A DNA stretch of 64,000 bases from contig CM055109.1 in the NCBI GenBank assembly GCA_029204225.1, positions 2,456,938 to 2,520,937 of the forward strand. Direction: 5' to 3'. Below, piece after piece: positions 1-11,467 of the stretch; the first letter of the stretch is position 1; every line of letters starts with the position of its first letter. This DNA comes from Diphasiastrum complanatum. Taxonomy: Eukaryota > Streptophyta > Lycopodiopsida > Lycopodiales > Lycopodiaceae. A program made the position numbers and the translations under genes. The notes beneath the pieces are model-generated. The model did not search any database. It was not told the origin of the DNA and was given only the letters and a program-made list of their open reading frames with translations.

Positions 1-1900
1 AATATCGGAGGAATTTCTTGATTTTGGAACATATTAAATTTTCTCGCTATCTTCTCTAGTACATGCTTGTGTGCTTGAACTTAAGTTTGAGCAAAGGAGT
101 AAGTTTGAGCATAGGTGTGTGCCAAGTTTGTGTGATTGAACTTAATTTTGAACATAGGCCCTCATAAAAGACAAGAATGGGACTTGGGAATGTTCCAAAA
201 TCACTAAAACACTGTTATCTTCAAGATTGAAGTGAAACAGGGAGCAGGGCCTTCCATAATCGGTTTTGGATCTGATTTTGGTTCAGGTTCTGGATCAGGC
301 TCAAGATTCGGATCACACTCAGGATCTAGTTCTGGATTTACAACAATAGAACCTAGTTGAACTGCAGTTGAAACTTCAGGACAAAATATTTTAGGCAAAT
401 TATCAAGATTAGCAAGAAGATTATCAAAGTAGGTTTAAGCTTCGTTATAAGTAAGAAAAGGTGAATTATCTCTTTGAAAAAATTTCTAAAGGCTTTTGAA
501 AAAATCTTATATCTTTCAAGTTGCGAATTTGCAATTAAGATCAATTCTGATACCTGGATTACAAAACCTACTGACCAAAGAGCTATGGTTGCAAGCTTTG
601 CCGCTACCATCCATTCTGACGAGGAGTCAAATGAGGGACATCGTTGGAGAAAAGTTTTCATACATGACAATTTGCAAACTAATGTAGTAAATTGGACCGA
701 AGTCTTAGTTATGATGGATTGTCTTCAGTGTGATGTCTCATCTGCTAAATCGAAGGTCTACCGTAGACACATACTTTGATGAAGACAATACCCCGATCAA
801 AAAATTAGCGAAACCAACAAAAAAACCTAGTGAATGCCATCAAGACGCTGTATCACTTTTTATGATGAGCCTAGAAGCTATACCCCAAGAGCCACTACAA
901 GGAGTTTGTAGTGGGAAAGAGATAGAAGTTCTTCAGGTGTTCACCCTGGAGAAAGGTCCAGAATACGAGGACAAAGATTTCCTCCATTATGTAGATCCTC
1001 ATCGTTTCAAGCCCTTGCCAAAATCCCAAAGTACTAGATCGACGAAAGCCACTAGCAAATGAAGATCTCATAGAAACAACAAAACCTCACAAGGCAATGT
1101 TGTGGTAGGCCGAATGGATATTGTAACCGACGGATCCATGACTAGTATTCCAATAACCGATAACGATCTCTTACGAGAATGCATAGATTGAGACTTCTAT
1201 CCAACATGATGTAGAGTAGATGAATTTGAGTATCAAACCTAATCAAACCAGCCCATTTGAGTTCAAACCAAACCTCAATGAGCTCACCAATGAGATCTTC
1301 CTTGCCTTGAAGAAATTGTCACTTGAGTTGCTCCATGTAGTCTTCTTCATCCAAACTTTTGCCATCTTGATCATGCATTAACACTCCACCACAATCATAG
1401 CATCCTTTGAGTTGATGAAGGGATGTAAGGTCCATGCCTTGGATCTTCCCAAGAGTCACTCTTCCTTTGCCCTTTTCTTCACAAGGCTCTCTCTTAATGA
1501 TCACACCACAAAAGTTAGCAATATCTCTCTTGATAGTTGCATCACAAGAAATGGAAGAATCTCAAACATTAGAAGCGTTTCGGCCTATACGCTTGTGTGT
1601 TGGGTACTTTGGATGTTAGTTGGACATGAACCAACGACCCTATGACTTGATCTCTTGAGGAATTGCTTTTGCCGGATAACGTGGGCCATCTAGATAAAGG
1701 AGTACATGTTCATCCGTCATTTCAGCATCATCCATAAAAAGAATACCTTCTTCGGAAACATGGGCTATAGAGACACTAGGTTCTCCTGGGCATCACGCTA
1801 TAGGAATCAGGTCAATCATCATAAGTGGGATGATGAGTGTATCAATGTCTATAGAAAATGGGAGAATATCCACAGCTTTTGTAGCGGTTTTGATACGACA
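1..1900. other. Left edge, no recognisable gene
   Basis: No family could be recognised here. On the plus strand an open stretch covers about 474-1062; its second half (from about 730) encodes 110 residues rich in Lys, Pro and Asp/Glu with no motif I know. On the minus strand 204-398 encodes a short Asp-Pro/Glu-Pro repeat (alternating D/E-P), which is low complexity. The stretch borders minus-strand Ty3/gypsy protease sequence, so it may be decayed retrotransposon DNA, but that is inference from position only. Confidence 0.3.
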
Positions 1901-2670
1901 TCAATTGGAATCAGCATAGTCCAGAATGGCTAGTGCCTGTCCCCAATTGATTATGTCCATGGATCTCGTGTAGTGGCCTTTGGGTTGGATCAGGACACTA
2001 TTTGATTCGTCATATGTTGTTGATGACCAATCATCATAAACTTTAGCGGGCTTGACATGGCCAGTTGAGTCGACAGTGACTTGTTTGTCGTGATTGCCTA
2101 AGGTGAATATGCTATGCTTCCAATCTTGGACAACACCTGCCATCTGGAGCCAGGGTGTACCAAGAAGGAGTTTATAAGTATTGGCATCTTCTACGTCTAA
2201 GATGACACAATTGATCACAAATTTGACACCTGCTATTTGAACCTAAATATTTGATAAATGACCAGCCATGCGAAGTTTGTATTGTGGTTGATCGAGGGTA
2301 TGGAAGCCCCATGACTTTGCCAAGGACAAAGCCATTATATTAACGCTATCAAGGATAGCAGATACTGCGGGATAGTCTTTATAGGACAAAGGCAAGGTGA
2401 TGCTAGACCCCTTAGCAACACCTATATTCAGTAGATTCATAAGAATCTGGAGAATTTCAAGAATCTCTTGTGTTTTTTGATGTTCATCAGGAATAGTAGA
2501 CAGCTGAAAACTACGATGGATATATCGTTGAAGCCCTTTGAAAGATTTTAGCGCACTATGGAATGACATAGTGAGTTGAGCTTGCAGAAGGTCAGAAAAT
2601 ACTTCAAGTCCCTGTAGGGATTGCTCTTTGTCAGGGATCCGAGCGGATAAAAACTCATCTCGAAATTCAT
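1901..2670 (-). pseudogene. Ty3/gypsy aspartic protease remnant
   Basis: Read on the minus strand, a frame ending near 2243 contains a degraded protease active-site region (about 2350: AILDS followed by VNIMALSLAKSWGF) in which the Gly of the D-S/T-G triad is missing. After one stop codon near 2242 the frame continues with the characteristic C-terminal protease motif LLLGTPWLQMAG (about 2160) and a Trp a few residues on. In Ty3/gypsy elements this enzyme cuts the Gag-Pol polyprotein. The loss of the catalytic Gly and the internal stop mean it cannot work. Downstream text INWGQALAILDYAD resembles INWSHKLATIDCVN in the plus-strand gypsy copy near 39850, so both probably belong to one lineage. 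Confidence 0.6.
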
Positions 2671-3095
2671 TGTGAGGAGGCCCGAGCACCTTCCCTCAAG
2701 CTATGCACCTTCCCAAAGGGAACACAAATGAAATAGAATGATAATTTCAAAATAGAGAAGCATAATAAGCTTAATCTCAAAAGTGTTGTGTACATAGAAA
2801 ATACATATCCTTTTATAGCAAGGAGGGTCTTCCATAAGTATTCACTAACTTTTGCGATTAATTTAAAACTAGCCATTCTAGAACTCCTAACTTAGGACTT
2901 AGAACTTTAAAAGTTTCTAACTTTAAAACTTAAGATAACTTAAGACAAATATTTCTAAGCTTAAGTTTCTTAAGTCTAAGTTCTAATCCTAAGTTTAAGT
3001 TATAATATTATTTTTATTTATTTATTTAATATATTTTCTTTGTGCTTGCTTAGTTGCTAAGATTATTCATCTCCTTATTGGATTGGTGGTCCCAC
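2670..3095 (-). repeat. Probable solo LTR insertion in gypsy gag-pro
   Basis: An AT-rich block splits two minus-strand coding pieces. On the minus strand it starts near 3090 with TGTGGGACCACC, carries a good TATA box (TATAAAAG, 2810-2817) and ends near 2671 with CCTCACA, so it has TG...CA ends with a TGTG/CACA inverted terminus. No matching target-site duplication was found at the edges, so the boundaries and the call are tentative. GATTGGTG...CACCAATC at its right end forms a perfect 8-bp inverted repeat. Confidence 0.4.
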
Positions 3096-5185
3096 ACCAA
3101 TCAAAGCTTTTTCGTCTTGGATCTTTAGAGATGAGATTGTTGTTGGCGGGAACATGCCTTGCAGGAATCCGTGGATTTTCCATAGCTCCACCATATCGAC
3201 GTGCGATGCTGAAGTGAGGGCTGCTCGGTAACAAAGACACACAACATTGATGTGATCCATTTCAGTCTACAAGGGATTGTTGATATCGATGGCAATTGGT
3301 GGGAGGCCTCTATCCCAATTGGGAGGCTTGTTGATATCGATGGCAATTGGGAGGCCTCTATTCCAATATTCGTTTAGTTCTACCAAGAAGGCTACCATGC
3401 CGCAGTTATCCGCAAAATATCGCACGTCGTGATCCCGGTTGCCATGATGTTTCTGGTGAAAGACACGACAATTGGTAACCATATCATTTGTTGGATTGCC
3501 TGTGTTTACACCTATGAGCTTGGGCCACTTGATCTTATTTTTCAGCTTCTTGGTAGGAAATGGTTCTCTACGTGCCACCGGGTAATAGTATGGATTAATG
3601 TGCGCCGTCATCAACCTGCCTTACTACTTGTTGTCCTGCCATAGATGTTGTGTTGAAGCTCGTTCACCAACCATACCATCTTTTGGGCAGTTAGTGGTAA
3701 TTGTTCCCATAGGACGATGTCAAGGAAGGACCGTTCATAATTAGGATAAGACATAGGGTTGTAGGGGAAAAGATTTGGAAATTATGGGGAAGAGAGATTT
3801 GGGGAATAGGAGCGTGGAGGGGCTTGGGGTTTCAGAGGAGGAGATTGTGGATTTAGCGGAGGAGATTGTGGATTGAGAGGAGGTGAATTGGGAGGTGTTG
3901 GAAGTTTCGGAGGAGAGAAAACACATGAAGGAGAAGAATGAATAGAAATGGGTGGAATCTGGGTGAGTAACTGTAGAGCAAAATCATCTATGTTGACTGA
4001 CGAGTCAAGTATAAGAGATGTATGTACAGGTGAGGGTTTTTTCGGAATAGTGAAGTCAAATCCTATGTTAAGCGTTTGGAAGGGGTGGAAGTGGCAACGA
4101 GCGGGGTAGTTAGTGGTTGAGATAGGAAAATGGTAGGAAGAGGAGATGTTGTTGGCACTGTTGAAGTTCCCTGAGTGGCTTGGACCCCTTTGGAGCCAGA
4201 TGCACCTACATCCCCAGAGCTGTCTGCTTCTGCTACCGCTTGTCGTCTTGCTATAGCCTGTTCGAGGAGGGCTTCCTGTTGTGCTAGTACCTCCTTTGGG
4301 ACCTGAGAAGTTTTAAGGCTCTTGTTTGATTCAGCGTATTCGGTCCTATGTCACTGGATAAAATATCTAGAGCAATGTTGGCATCAGTACTGACCACCTT
4401 GTCTTTCTGTTTCTTGGTGGGTGGTGCCGATGTGGTAACTGTTACTTGTGGGCTTGCTCGCTCCTGGTGCTAGGGAACAATGTCTCTAGGTCCTTGAGAG
4501 CATGATGGTTGTCTTGCATCCCATGTACTATTGCTAGACTATCATCTGCAAAAGATAACCACATTTAGTGGTAGCCTTATGTTGTTTGAGGGCCAAGCAG
4601 AGTTTTTCAGCGATCTTTTTTACCCACTTAAAGGTGTGAGTGGGGTCGTTCAACGTCATGGTCAACACAAAGAGGCGCTTGGTGGAATGCGATCCATGTG
4701 GACTATGTGTGCCACAGTCAGGATCAGAAGAATTTCTGCGGCGGCTCATAGCTTGGGATCCTGAATGAGTTTTGTGGCGATGCCATCATGGGTGTGAGCA
4801 ATGGTTTTGTCGTCATCAAGCAAGAACTCCTTGAAGTAGTTCTGGTCATAGCTAGTGCCCTGGCCCTGGATTAACTCACCAGAATTTGGAAATCCAATCA
4901 GTTGGATCCTGGCGGGTGTGATATCAATAGTGACATAACTGCCATCCTTGGAAGGAATGTGAAACGAGTAGAATTCATCTGAGTAGGAGGAGTAGGCAGC
5001 ACAGATTAGACTCTCATGTTGTTGTTCAGGTTGATGCAGTAGATTAAAGCCAAGACGAATGAACATGTCATTGGCTAATCACATTGTCTCAGAATGATTC
5101 TTGACTTTTAGTAAAAATAAGTCGCCCGTGTAAGGCTTGGAGACTTACGGCGATGCAGAGAGAGTGTGGGGTTTTGAGAAGCCAT
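3096..5185 (-). pseudogene. Gag-like ORF region of a Ty3/gypsy element
   Basis: The likely start is ATG at 5185 (minus strand; MASQNPTLSLHRR), about 110 bp below a TATA box. The frame is broken after about 25 codons and several more times. A conserved-looking block lies at 5066-4746 (FIRLGFNLLHQPEQQ...), then a Pro-rich stretch near 3900-3760 with PPLNPQSPPL repeats, then at 3614-3267 a block containing CRVFHQKHHGNRDHDVRYF, which looks like the Cys/His nucleic-acid-binding tail of a Tat/Athila-like gag. The protease remnant follows at 2670-1901, giving a gag-to-protease order. I infer a gag precursor; the N-terminal block itself matches nothing I recognise. Confidence 0.45.
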
Positions 5186-5295
5186 GATAGCAGTGATTCT
5201 AGATTGTTCTTGAAGTTTTGAAAATTCTGAAAAATTTCAACATGAACTTGGGAGCAAGAATCTAGAATGAATTTGTGGAGAGGATGGGTGAGGCC

Positions 5296-5303
5296 TTTAT
5301 ATA
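5296..5303 (-). promoter_or_regulatory. TATA box upstream of the gag-like ORF
   Basis: On the minus strand the sequence TATATAAAGG sits about 110 bp before the ATG at 5185. A plant TATA box at this distance would give a 5' leader of about 80 nt. No primer binding site or LTR end lies between the box and the ATG, so this is not the usual LTR promoter arrangement. Confidence 0.5.
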
Positions 5304-5831
5304 GACTTTTTTTTTCAGGAATTCACAAATTCACCCAAAAATTGTCCTCATTGTCCACGATTTTCTAATGATGTTCATAAATTTTGAGGCACTATTCTGA
5401 GGGTCAACGAATTCCTATAAGTGATGTTTTTGTACAAAAGTAACAAAGATGGCTGATACTACACAAATATGTCTGATCAAAATTCATGGAGATGACAGAG
5501 AAATCATGGAGATGATTTTGAGGTCAACAAATTACCTACAAATTCTGTCAGAGATGATTTGATGCAAAAAACTGATTTTTTTCTATTTCTGAAAAGTTTG
5601 TTAGTGAGTAGAATTCGTGGAGGTAAAAAATGAATCGTGCATACTAAAAAAGTGGTTGGGAAAATTTTATTTGAGGTAGTTATGAGACAAATGTTTTGAA
5701 AAGAATGATTTTTGTGGTTTCACATAAACAAAACTGATTGTATGTTTGATCTGATGATATCTTGATCAAGAAAACAGAGCAAAAAATTGTTGAAATGGCA
5801 AGTAGGCAGTAAACAAAATTTAGAAAGTGAC
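5304..5831. other. AT-rich spacer, no gene seen
   Basis: Non-coding on both strands. It separates the end of the minus-strand integrase (5832) from the TATA box at 5303. No LTR ends or terminal repeats were recognised. Confidence 0.5.
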
Positions 5832-7076
5832 TTAATACATATCAAGATAAAAACAGGGCTCATTGTACTTTCTCAGTCTGCTTCCATTGACCATAGTGTC
5901 TAAAAGATCGCCATGTAGGGTTTGGAGTTGGGCATATCCGGAGGCAAATATCTTTTGAATGACATAAGGTCCTTGACCAGAAAATTTTATTTTTCCTTTA
6001 AATGCTTTGGCTTGGTATAACAAGACCTTATCTCTGACCTGGAACTTTTTGAGTTTTAAGGATCAATCATGCCATGTATTTTGTCGATGTTTGTGGACTT
6101 GTTGAGCATGGATGCTAATTTGATGTGTTTCACAAAGTTGTTTCAGATGAAATAATTTATTTGCTAGGATCTGTCGATTATCTAGCTCAAGATTATAGGC
6201 TACTCGAAGGGATGGGATATGGAATTCTATAGGCATAACAGCTTCTTGGCCATATACTAGCTGGAAAGGGGTTAAGCCTGTGGCTCGCTTCGGGGTAGTG
6301 CGGTAGGCCCATAGAGCATCATGAAGTTTTAGCTCCCAATTGAATCGGCTAGACTCGACGGTTTTGGTGAGACCATATAAGAGTTTGCTGGTGGATTCTG
6401 CCTAGCCATTGTAGCGTGGATAATACGGGGAACTTTTTGCGATGTATCACAAAAAATTTGAAAAGGAGATCTGCTATGACAGAGTTAAGAAAATGTATAC
6501 CCCTATCACTGATATAGAAGACATGTGAAACGAACGATAACCTATTCATAGAAAATTTTTGCGGTAGAGCGAGTGGTAGCATTGTGAATAGCTCTTGCTT
6601 CAGCCCATTTGGTACAATAGTCTGTGGCTACTACGATATATCGTGATTGAGTGTGTCGAGCAGTGGGACTAATGGGTCCAACATAATCAATTTCTCATTT
6701 CTAGAAAGCTTGATAAGTTGTGAAAGGGTGTAAAGGCATGTAGTCAGTCTTCTGAAGTCATTTTGTTCATTGACAGACATCACATGCCTTAGTGTAGGTG
6801 TGTGCATCCTTAAAAAGAGTTGGGTGTGTATCCTTAAAGAGAGTTGGCCACCAAAATCCGGCCAAGAGGATTTTGCAGTCATTTCAGAAGAGAAATGACC
6901 TGCTCCAACACCTTAATGAGTGAGGGAGATGACAGAGGGTATTTCACCTTCAGTAAGACAAGTCGGATAATTCCATCTAACCCTTGTTTGTAAAGTTGGC
7001 CTGCAAATAACGTATAAGGTTTAGTTTTGAGGACCAACACACGTTGTTCGGGTTTAGATAAGGATGGATCCATCAT
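5832..7076 (-). pseudogene. Ty3/gypsy integrase
   Basis: Integrase inserts the retroelement cDNA. On the minus strand: pre-integrase text PYTLFAGQLYKQG (about 7000), a degraded HHCC zinc region (6900-6700), the catalytic core with TDYCTKWAEARAIHN (about 6620-6570; first Asp), ISDRGIHFLNSV (about 6510; second Asp) and AESTSKLLYG (about 6375; Glu), then HDALWAYRTT and the C-terminal GPYVI module (about 5960) ending SRLRKYNEP near 5860. No chromodomain follows. Multiple stops and frame changes (for example near 6440 and 6350) show it is dead. Motifs fit the non-chromoviral plant Ty3/gypsy branch (Tat/Athila side). Confidence 0.75.
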
Positions 7077-7205
7077 ACATGAAGTTAAATATTCCGTGAT
7101 TTCCTTGGCCCAAACGGGTGTAGAGTCAACCTAAATAAGATGCCATCAAGTAAATTATCGTTGACGCCTTAATCTGGGTGGGTAGGTTAGGGATAGATGG
7201 TCTGC

Positions 7206-8075
7206 TCAAAAATGTTGAACTCCCTTTCGAACCACGATCCTAAACTCAAATTCTCGCAGTAATAGGACCCACCGAGTGATATGACCAATCGTGCAAGTCT
7301 TGTTGATGAGATATAGGAGTGCTTGATGATTAGTGAAGAAGACAAAAAAAATTTCAAGAAGATAATGGCAAAAATTCTGAACCGCCATATACCATTGCCA
7401 AAGCTTCACGCTTGGTAGTGGTATAATTGACTGTAGCAGGTATCAATTGTCTACCGAGAAATCGGATTGGATAATCCTTTTTGAATTCTCCTAGTTGGAT
7501 GAGCACTGCTCCAATGGCATACTTGGATGCATCAATATGCATATGGAATTCTTTGGAGTAATCAGGAGCCCGGAGGATAGGTGCATTGGTAAAGGCTTCT
7601 TTGAGTTGATTGAATGTGACACATTGTTCATCAGTCCATTTGGGGACAACAACTAATTTGTAGACTAATCGTGCTTTATTAGTGAAGTAAAAAAGAAAGC
7701 ACCAATAGTAGTTGGCATGGCCAAGGAAAGAATAGACTTCGCGGATGGTATGTGGTTCCGGTAGATTTTGAATGATGAGGCTATTTTTTGGGTCAGTTGC
7801 AATGCCATTTTTTGAAATGATATGGCCTAACACAATACTGTGTGTTACCCAGATTTGGCATTTTTCAGAGTTCAAGGAGATGCCGAATCGTTGGCATTGG
7901 ATAAAATTTCTCTCAAACATAGACGAATGTCGTGATTCTTTGGAATGTGCACCTAAATCATCCAAGTAAACTTCTGGGGTGTTGCCCATTTGTTGAGAAA
8001 TGGCAGCTTGCATAACGCGTTCGAAGGTGCTAGGGGCATTACAGAGACCAAAGGGCATGACTTTCCTATGAAAAA
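7206..8075 (-). pseudogene. Ty3/gypsy reverse transcriptase and RNase H
   Basis: The minus-strand frame opens with RKVMPFGLCNAPSTFERVM (about 8065-8010), the hallmark RT block before the polymerase site. The YVDD catalytic box is altered to VYLDDLGAHS (about 7960). Then GHIISKNGI, the FLGHANYYWCF connection and RNase H text (HIDASKYAIGAVL about 7530; KREALAMVYG about 7410), continuing in another frame with FFTNHQALLYLINK (about 7330). The N-terminal half of RT is missing: a copia LTR abuts just upstream of VMPFGL. Frame change near 7400 and loss of the upstream half make it a pseudogene. Integrase follows at once downstream. Confidence 0.85.
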
Positions 8076-8090
8076 ACCAGCAACTTCACA

Positions 8091-8916
8091 TGTGTGGAAA
8101 ACCACACCAAATGTGTGATCGGATCGATACCATGCTTTATGGTGGCACACAGATCACCTATAGAGCAATCCTGCAATCTACCAACAGATCTGAGGCTAGA
8201 GCACAATCTAGAATGCTACAGATCAAAGCAAAACTAATTCCTCACAAATAGTGAGAATACATAAGCAAGAAGACACCAATCTCGAGTTAGAGAGAGAATA
8301 TTAAAACAAGCAAAATAGCATGAGATCCAATTTTGACATTATGACATTACCAAAGCTTGATTCATCATTAGATATGAATGAGAATGATATGTACATATAT
8401 AGGAGAGCCAAAATTTGTGGTACTCCTTGCATTCAATGCATTCGCTACACCTAATCAAGTGTAAACTACTACCATATTGACACTAACAACTTGCATGCTG
8501 AAGTTGCACCTAACTCCTACTTTGTCCAAATGTCAATTTCTCAACTATGAACCTACAAAACTACGTCTTGCATGTGACTTCCCTAGATGACTTGGACATG
8601 TGTAGAACATGTATACCACATGTTGCATGCATGCACACTAATTGATTTTGCATGTCATCTAGTTTTATGCATGTCATCAAATCTAGATCTACCTAACTCA
8701 AACTCACCCAAATCTACAAGGTCATGTGCTCAATTCACGTACCTTTGATATATACAATGGAACAAAGTGAAATATGACCATCTAGACATTGTGCATGTCA
8801 TATAGCTCAAGTTTGTACATGCTAGAAAATAATATTTACAACTTGTAAATGCACAAGCAAGATGATTTTCCTCATCAACCCCTATAGACAAGTTGGATAG
8901 CTTTTTATTCTTCACA
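8091..8916 (-). repeat. Copia 3' LTR (variant of family D)
   Basis: On the minus strand it starts at 8916 with TGTGAAGAATAAAAAGC, directly after a polypurine tract (CTTTTTAGGAGGAG, 8917-8930), the arrangement expected for a 3' LTR. Internal sequence (TTGAGTTAGGTAGAT, repeated CATGCATGC) is shared with the LTRs at 19391-19993 and 48904-49586. Its first 158 bp recur at 41775-41932. The lower end is approximate: a CCACACA end at 8091 is followed by sequence that joins gypsy RT at about 8075. Confidence 0.6.
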
Positions 8917-9199
8917 CTCCTCCTAAAAAGTTATCAACTTGGCTTGATCACTTGAACTTGAAATCCTTCAAGGTTGGTCAAATTGTTGATGAAAAAGTTT
9001 TTTGTGTGTGGATTCTTTTCTTTGAATTTGAATTGAAGATGATCAAAGAATCCATTATAGTAGCACCCTTACCATAACCAAGATAAGATCTCTTTGATAG
9101 AAATCTTTTCCAAATGCCTTTGAAAAATATTCCACCAAACTGCTACTATGCCAATGTGCATCCAGTTAGAATTAAAGTAGAATCATTGTGCTACTGTAT
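8917..9199 (-). other. 3' internal remnant of a copia element with PPT
   Basis: Short minus-strand non-coding tail lying between Copia-A's LTR and the 3' LTR; the purine run at 8917-8930 is the likely plus-strand primer for reverse transcription. No intact reading frame remains. Confidence 0.45.
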
Positions 9200-9437
9200 T
9201 GTGGGTCCTTTTAGTTGATAAGGATCAGCTGGCCTCGCCACGAGGCAAGTCGACGGGACATGTGTCTCGCCAACGACAACCTGGGTCATGCATGGGTTGC
9301 CTGAGTGAACAACTATATGTATAGTGTAGTTCCATTTTGAGAAATATAGTTGCTATGTGAGCTTGCTATGGAGAGTGTTTTCTGTCTGTGTTACTGTGTA
9401 GCCTGGTTTGTGTTCCTGTTCGAAGCAAATTCTAAGT
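9200..9437 (+). repeat. Copia-A 5' LTR
   Basis: Short LTR-like segment beginning TGTGGGTCC at 9200 and containing a TATA-like CTATATGTATAG near 9310. It ends just before the primer binding site at 9438. The exact right end is uncertain (GAAGCA at 9426 or a few bases later). A matching 3' LTR is not present because the element is truncated in RT. Confidence 0.5.
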
Positions 9438-9450
9438 TGGTATCAGAGCC
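9438..9450 (+). other. Primer binding site of Copia-A
   Basis: TGGTATCAGAGCC is complementary to the 3' end of plant initiator methionine tRNA, the usual primer of Ty1/copia reverse transcription. Confidence 0.85.
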
Positions 9451-10891
9451 ATACCGGGAGTGTACACAGTACAACATCGTCGTTGAAGAGAGCTTCGGGA
9501 GAACTGTCTTTTGAGAGTTCGGGGTTTACGACAGGTTGAAGACGGAAGGAGAATCACTGGTGTAGAGAGTTTGGCACACAGAAGCTTGGTGAGCTTGAGA
9601 CTATGTGAGAATTCAGAGACAAAGGCTGTCGGCTGAATTAGAACCTCAGCAAACGAAATTTTGAAATTCCGAAGTAGGCTATTTGGTGTTTGCAGTCAGT
9701 GTGCATTCAATCGGACACCGTTTGACAAACAGATTGAAGCATCAGAGTTCTAGCAGTAGGGCGACCTCAGAGCGAGAGGATAGGCCTATCAGGACACTGT
9801 GAATTGGAAGCCAAGAAGAGTTTTGTGTGAAAAACCCTGGTCTGGGGTTTGGGAGCATAAAATCAAAGATTTCTCTCTATTCTGAATCGTTTTGCATGCT
9901 ATAAAAACCCAGAGGAGGGTGCCCTTGGGAGTTGATTCAGTTGCTTGGAGGCCGTGGAAGGCCGTGGCCAGGTAAGAACATACAAATTAGACTTATTCTG
10001 AAGAGTTGGGGTTTGAATATGCAAAAGCATGGATCTTAAGCTGCAAGATACCATTTATGGATCTGTAAGAGCTTGAAGGTGGGCATCCCAGCAAGGTAAA
10101 GAAGCCTGCTGATGGCCATGACCGGCCATGAAGAACTGGTGGAGAAAGGCTGGTGTGTTTGGAATCATCCACCATAGCTATTTATTTGCTTGGAAAGAAA
10201 GCAAAAGAAACATCAGAGAGGAGAGAAGGAGAGACCCTTGGATCATCTCACGCGCGTGGAAGGCAGGAGGTACTATAGTGTTTTGAGGGCTGTCGCAGTC
10301 AGAGGAAGCATGGTCAGCACGTTGATGGCATTGTAACCATTGAATTAGACATGATTTGCATCAATGGGTTCAAAGACCGTAGGATCGAAGGGAACCGATG
10401 GATTGCAAGTGAAGAGGAGCCCGAAGGACTTGAAGGGCCGTATGCATGGCAATCTCATTAAAAATTTTCATACTGAAATTGGAGCTAGGTCCCTTCACAA
10501 GTGAAGAGTGAAGTTTCTTCAAGGTGAAGAAACAATTCAAAAACAAGGAAAATCCCTATTTTTGGGTCCTTTGCCCGTTTTGACCCAAATGAAAGGCTAT
10601 AACCTCCAAACGAAGGGCACTTGAACTGTACCTGGTATAGCAAAATAGAGTGATTGCAGTGGAGAAAGTGTTCAGAGTGCGTCAAAAGCTATTTCACCAT
10701 TCCACTGGGCACGTAGCTGGGAGTTGACGACTGAGTGCATTTTGGAAGGCGACGCCGATTTGGCTTTCAAATTGGTGAAAAAGCGGCGAGTGTACCTGGT
10801 AAGGAAAAAAGTGCAGGTCATTATTTTCAACTTCTGACATCACAGGGCATACTGCTTTTAGCCTACGGCAAAAGTTTCAAGCAGTTTTGCG
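9451..10891 (+). other. Copia-A untranslated leader
   Basis: About 1.4 kb with no long open frame between the primer binding site and the gag start at 10892. Unusually long for a copia leader; no second element was recognised inside it. Confidence 0.55.
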
Positions 10892-11464
10892 ATGGCAAAC
10901 ATGGGAGAGTCCATTTTGAGTGAAAGTAGCAAATTGGACGGGATTTCCAACTATGCAGTGTGGAAATTCAAAATGAAAAACATACTGATGGAGAAAGATG
11001 TGTGGGAAGTCATCACAGGTGATGAGAGAAGACCGCCAAATGAAGCTGACATCAAAGTGTTCAACAAAAAGATGAGGAAAACTTTGGCCTTCATTAACTT
11101 GTCAGTGAAGGATCACATCATTACCCACATTTGTGATGTTATTACACCCAAACAGCCATGGTATGTGCTAAAGGAGCAGTTTGAGATGTCAAATCCGTCA
11201 AGAATCATGTTTCTGAAGTCAAAGCTGAATAGTGCCTGAATGAAGCAAGGAGAGCACATTCAAACATACATGACCAAAATCAAGACAATGAGGGATGAAC
11301 TGCATTCTATTGGTGAGCGCATACGTGATGTGGAGCTGGTGCACAATGCATTGTGTAGCATTGCAGGACCCTATCAGATGTTTGTGAGTGGAATAGCATC
11401 AAGAGAAATATTTTCAACATTTGACGAGCTCATAGGAATCTTGATGCAGGAAGAGCGACGATGA
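10892..11464 (+). pseudogene. Copia-A gag
   Basis: Gag forms the virus-like particle that packages element RNA. ATG at 10892 begins MANMGESILSESSKLDG, then SNYAVWKFKMKNILMEKDVW, the typical N-terminal module of plant copia gag (DUF4219/UBN2 type). The capsid domain continues through HITHICDVITPKQ and, after a single TGA at 11237, through RDELHSIGERIRDVELVHNA to 11461. A second stop at 11462 separates it from the downstream frame, which is in phase. Two point stops in otherwise well-kept sequence imply fairly recent decay. Confidence 0.85.
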
Positions 11465-11467
11465 GAA

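Noticed and set aside
204-398. Short Asp/Glu-Pro protein on the minus strand
   Set aside because: It is a low-complexity dipeptide run from a simple GGTTCTGGATCAGG-like DNA repeat, with no start context or homology.
5832-8075. Endogenous pararetrovirus instead of Ty3/gypsy
   Set aside because: An integrase with D, D and E motifs follows RNase H, which pararetroviruses lack.
8133-8147. PBS-like TGGTATCGATCC inside the LTR at 8091-8916
   Set aside because: The LTR is preceded by a polypurine tract, so it is a 3' LTR and should not be followed by a PBS; the match is only partial.
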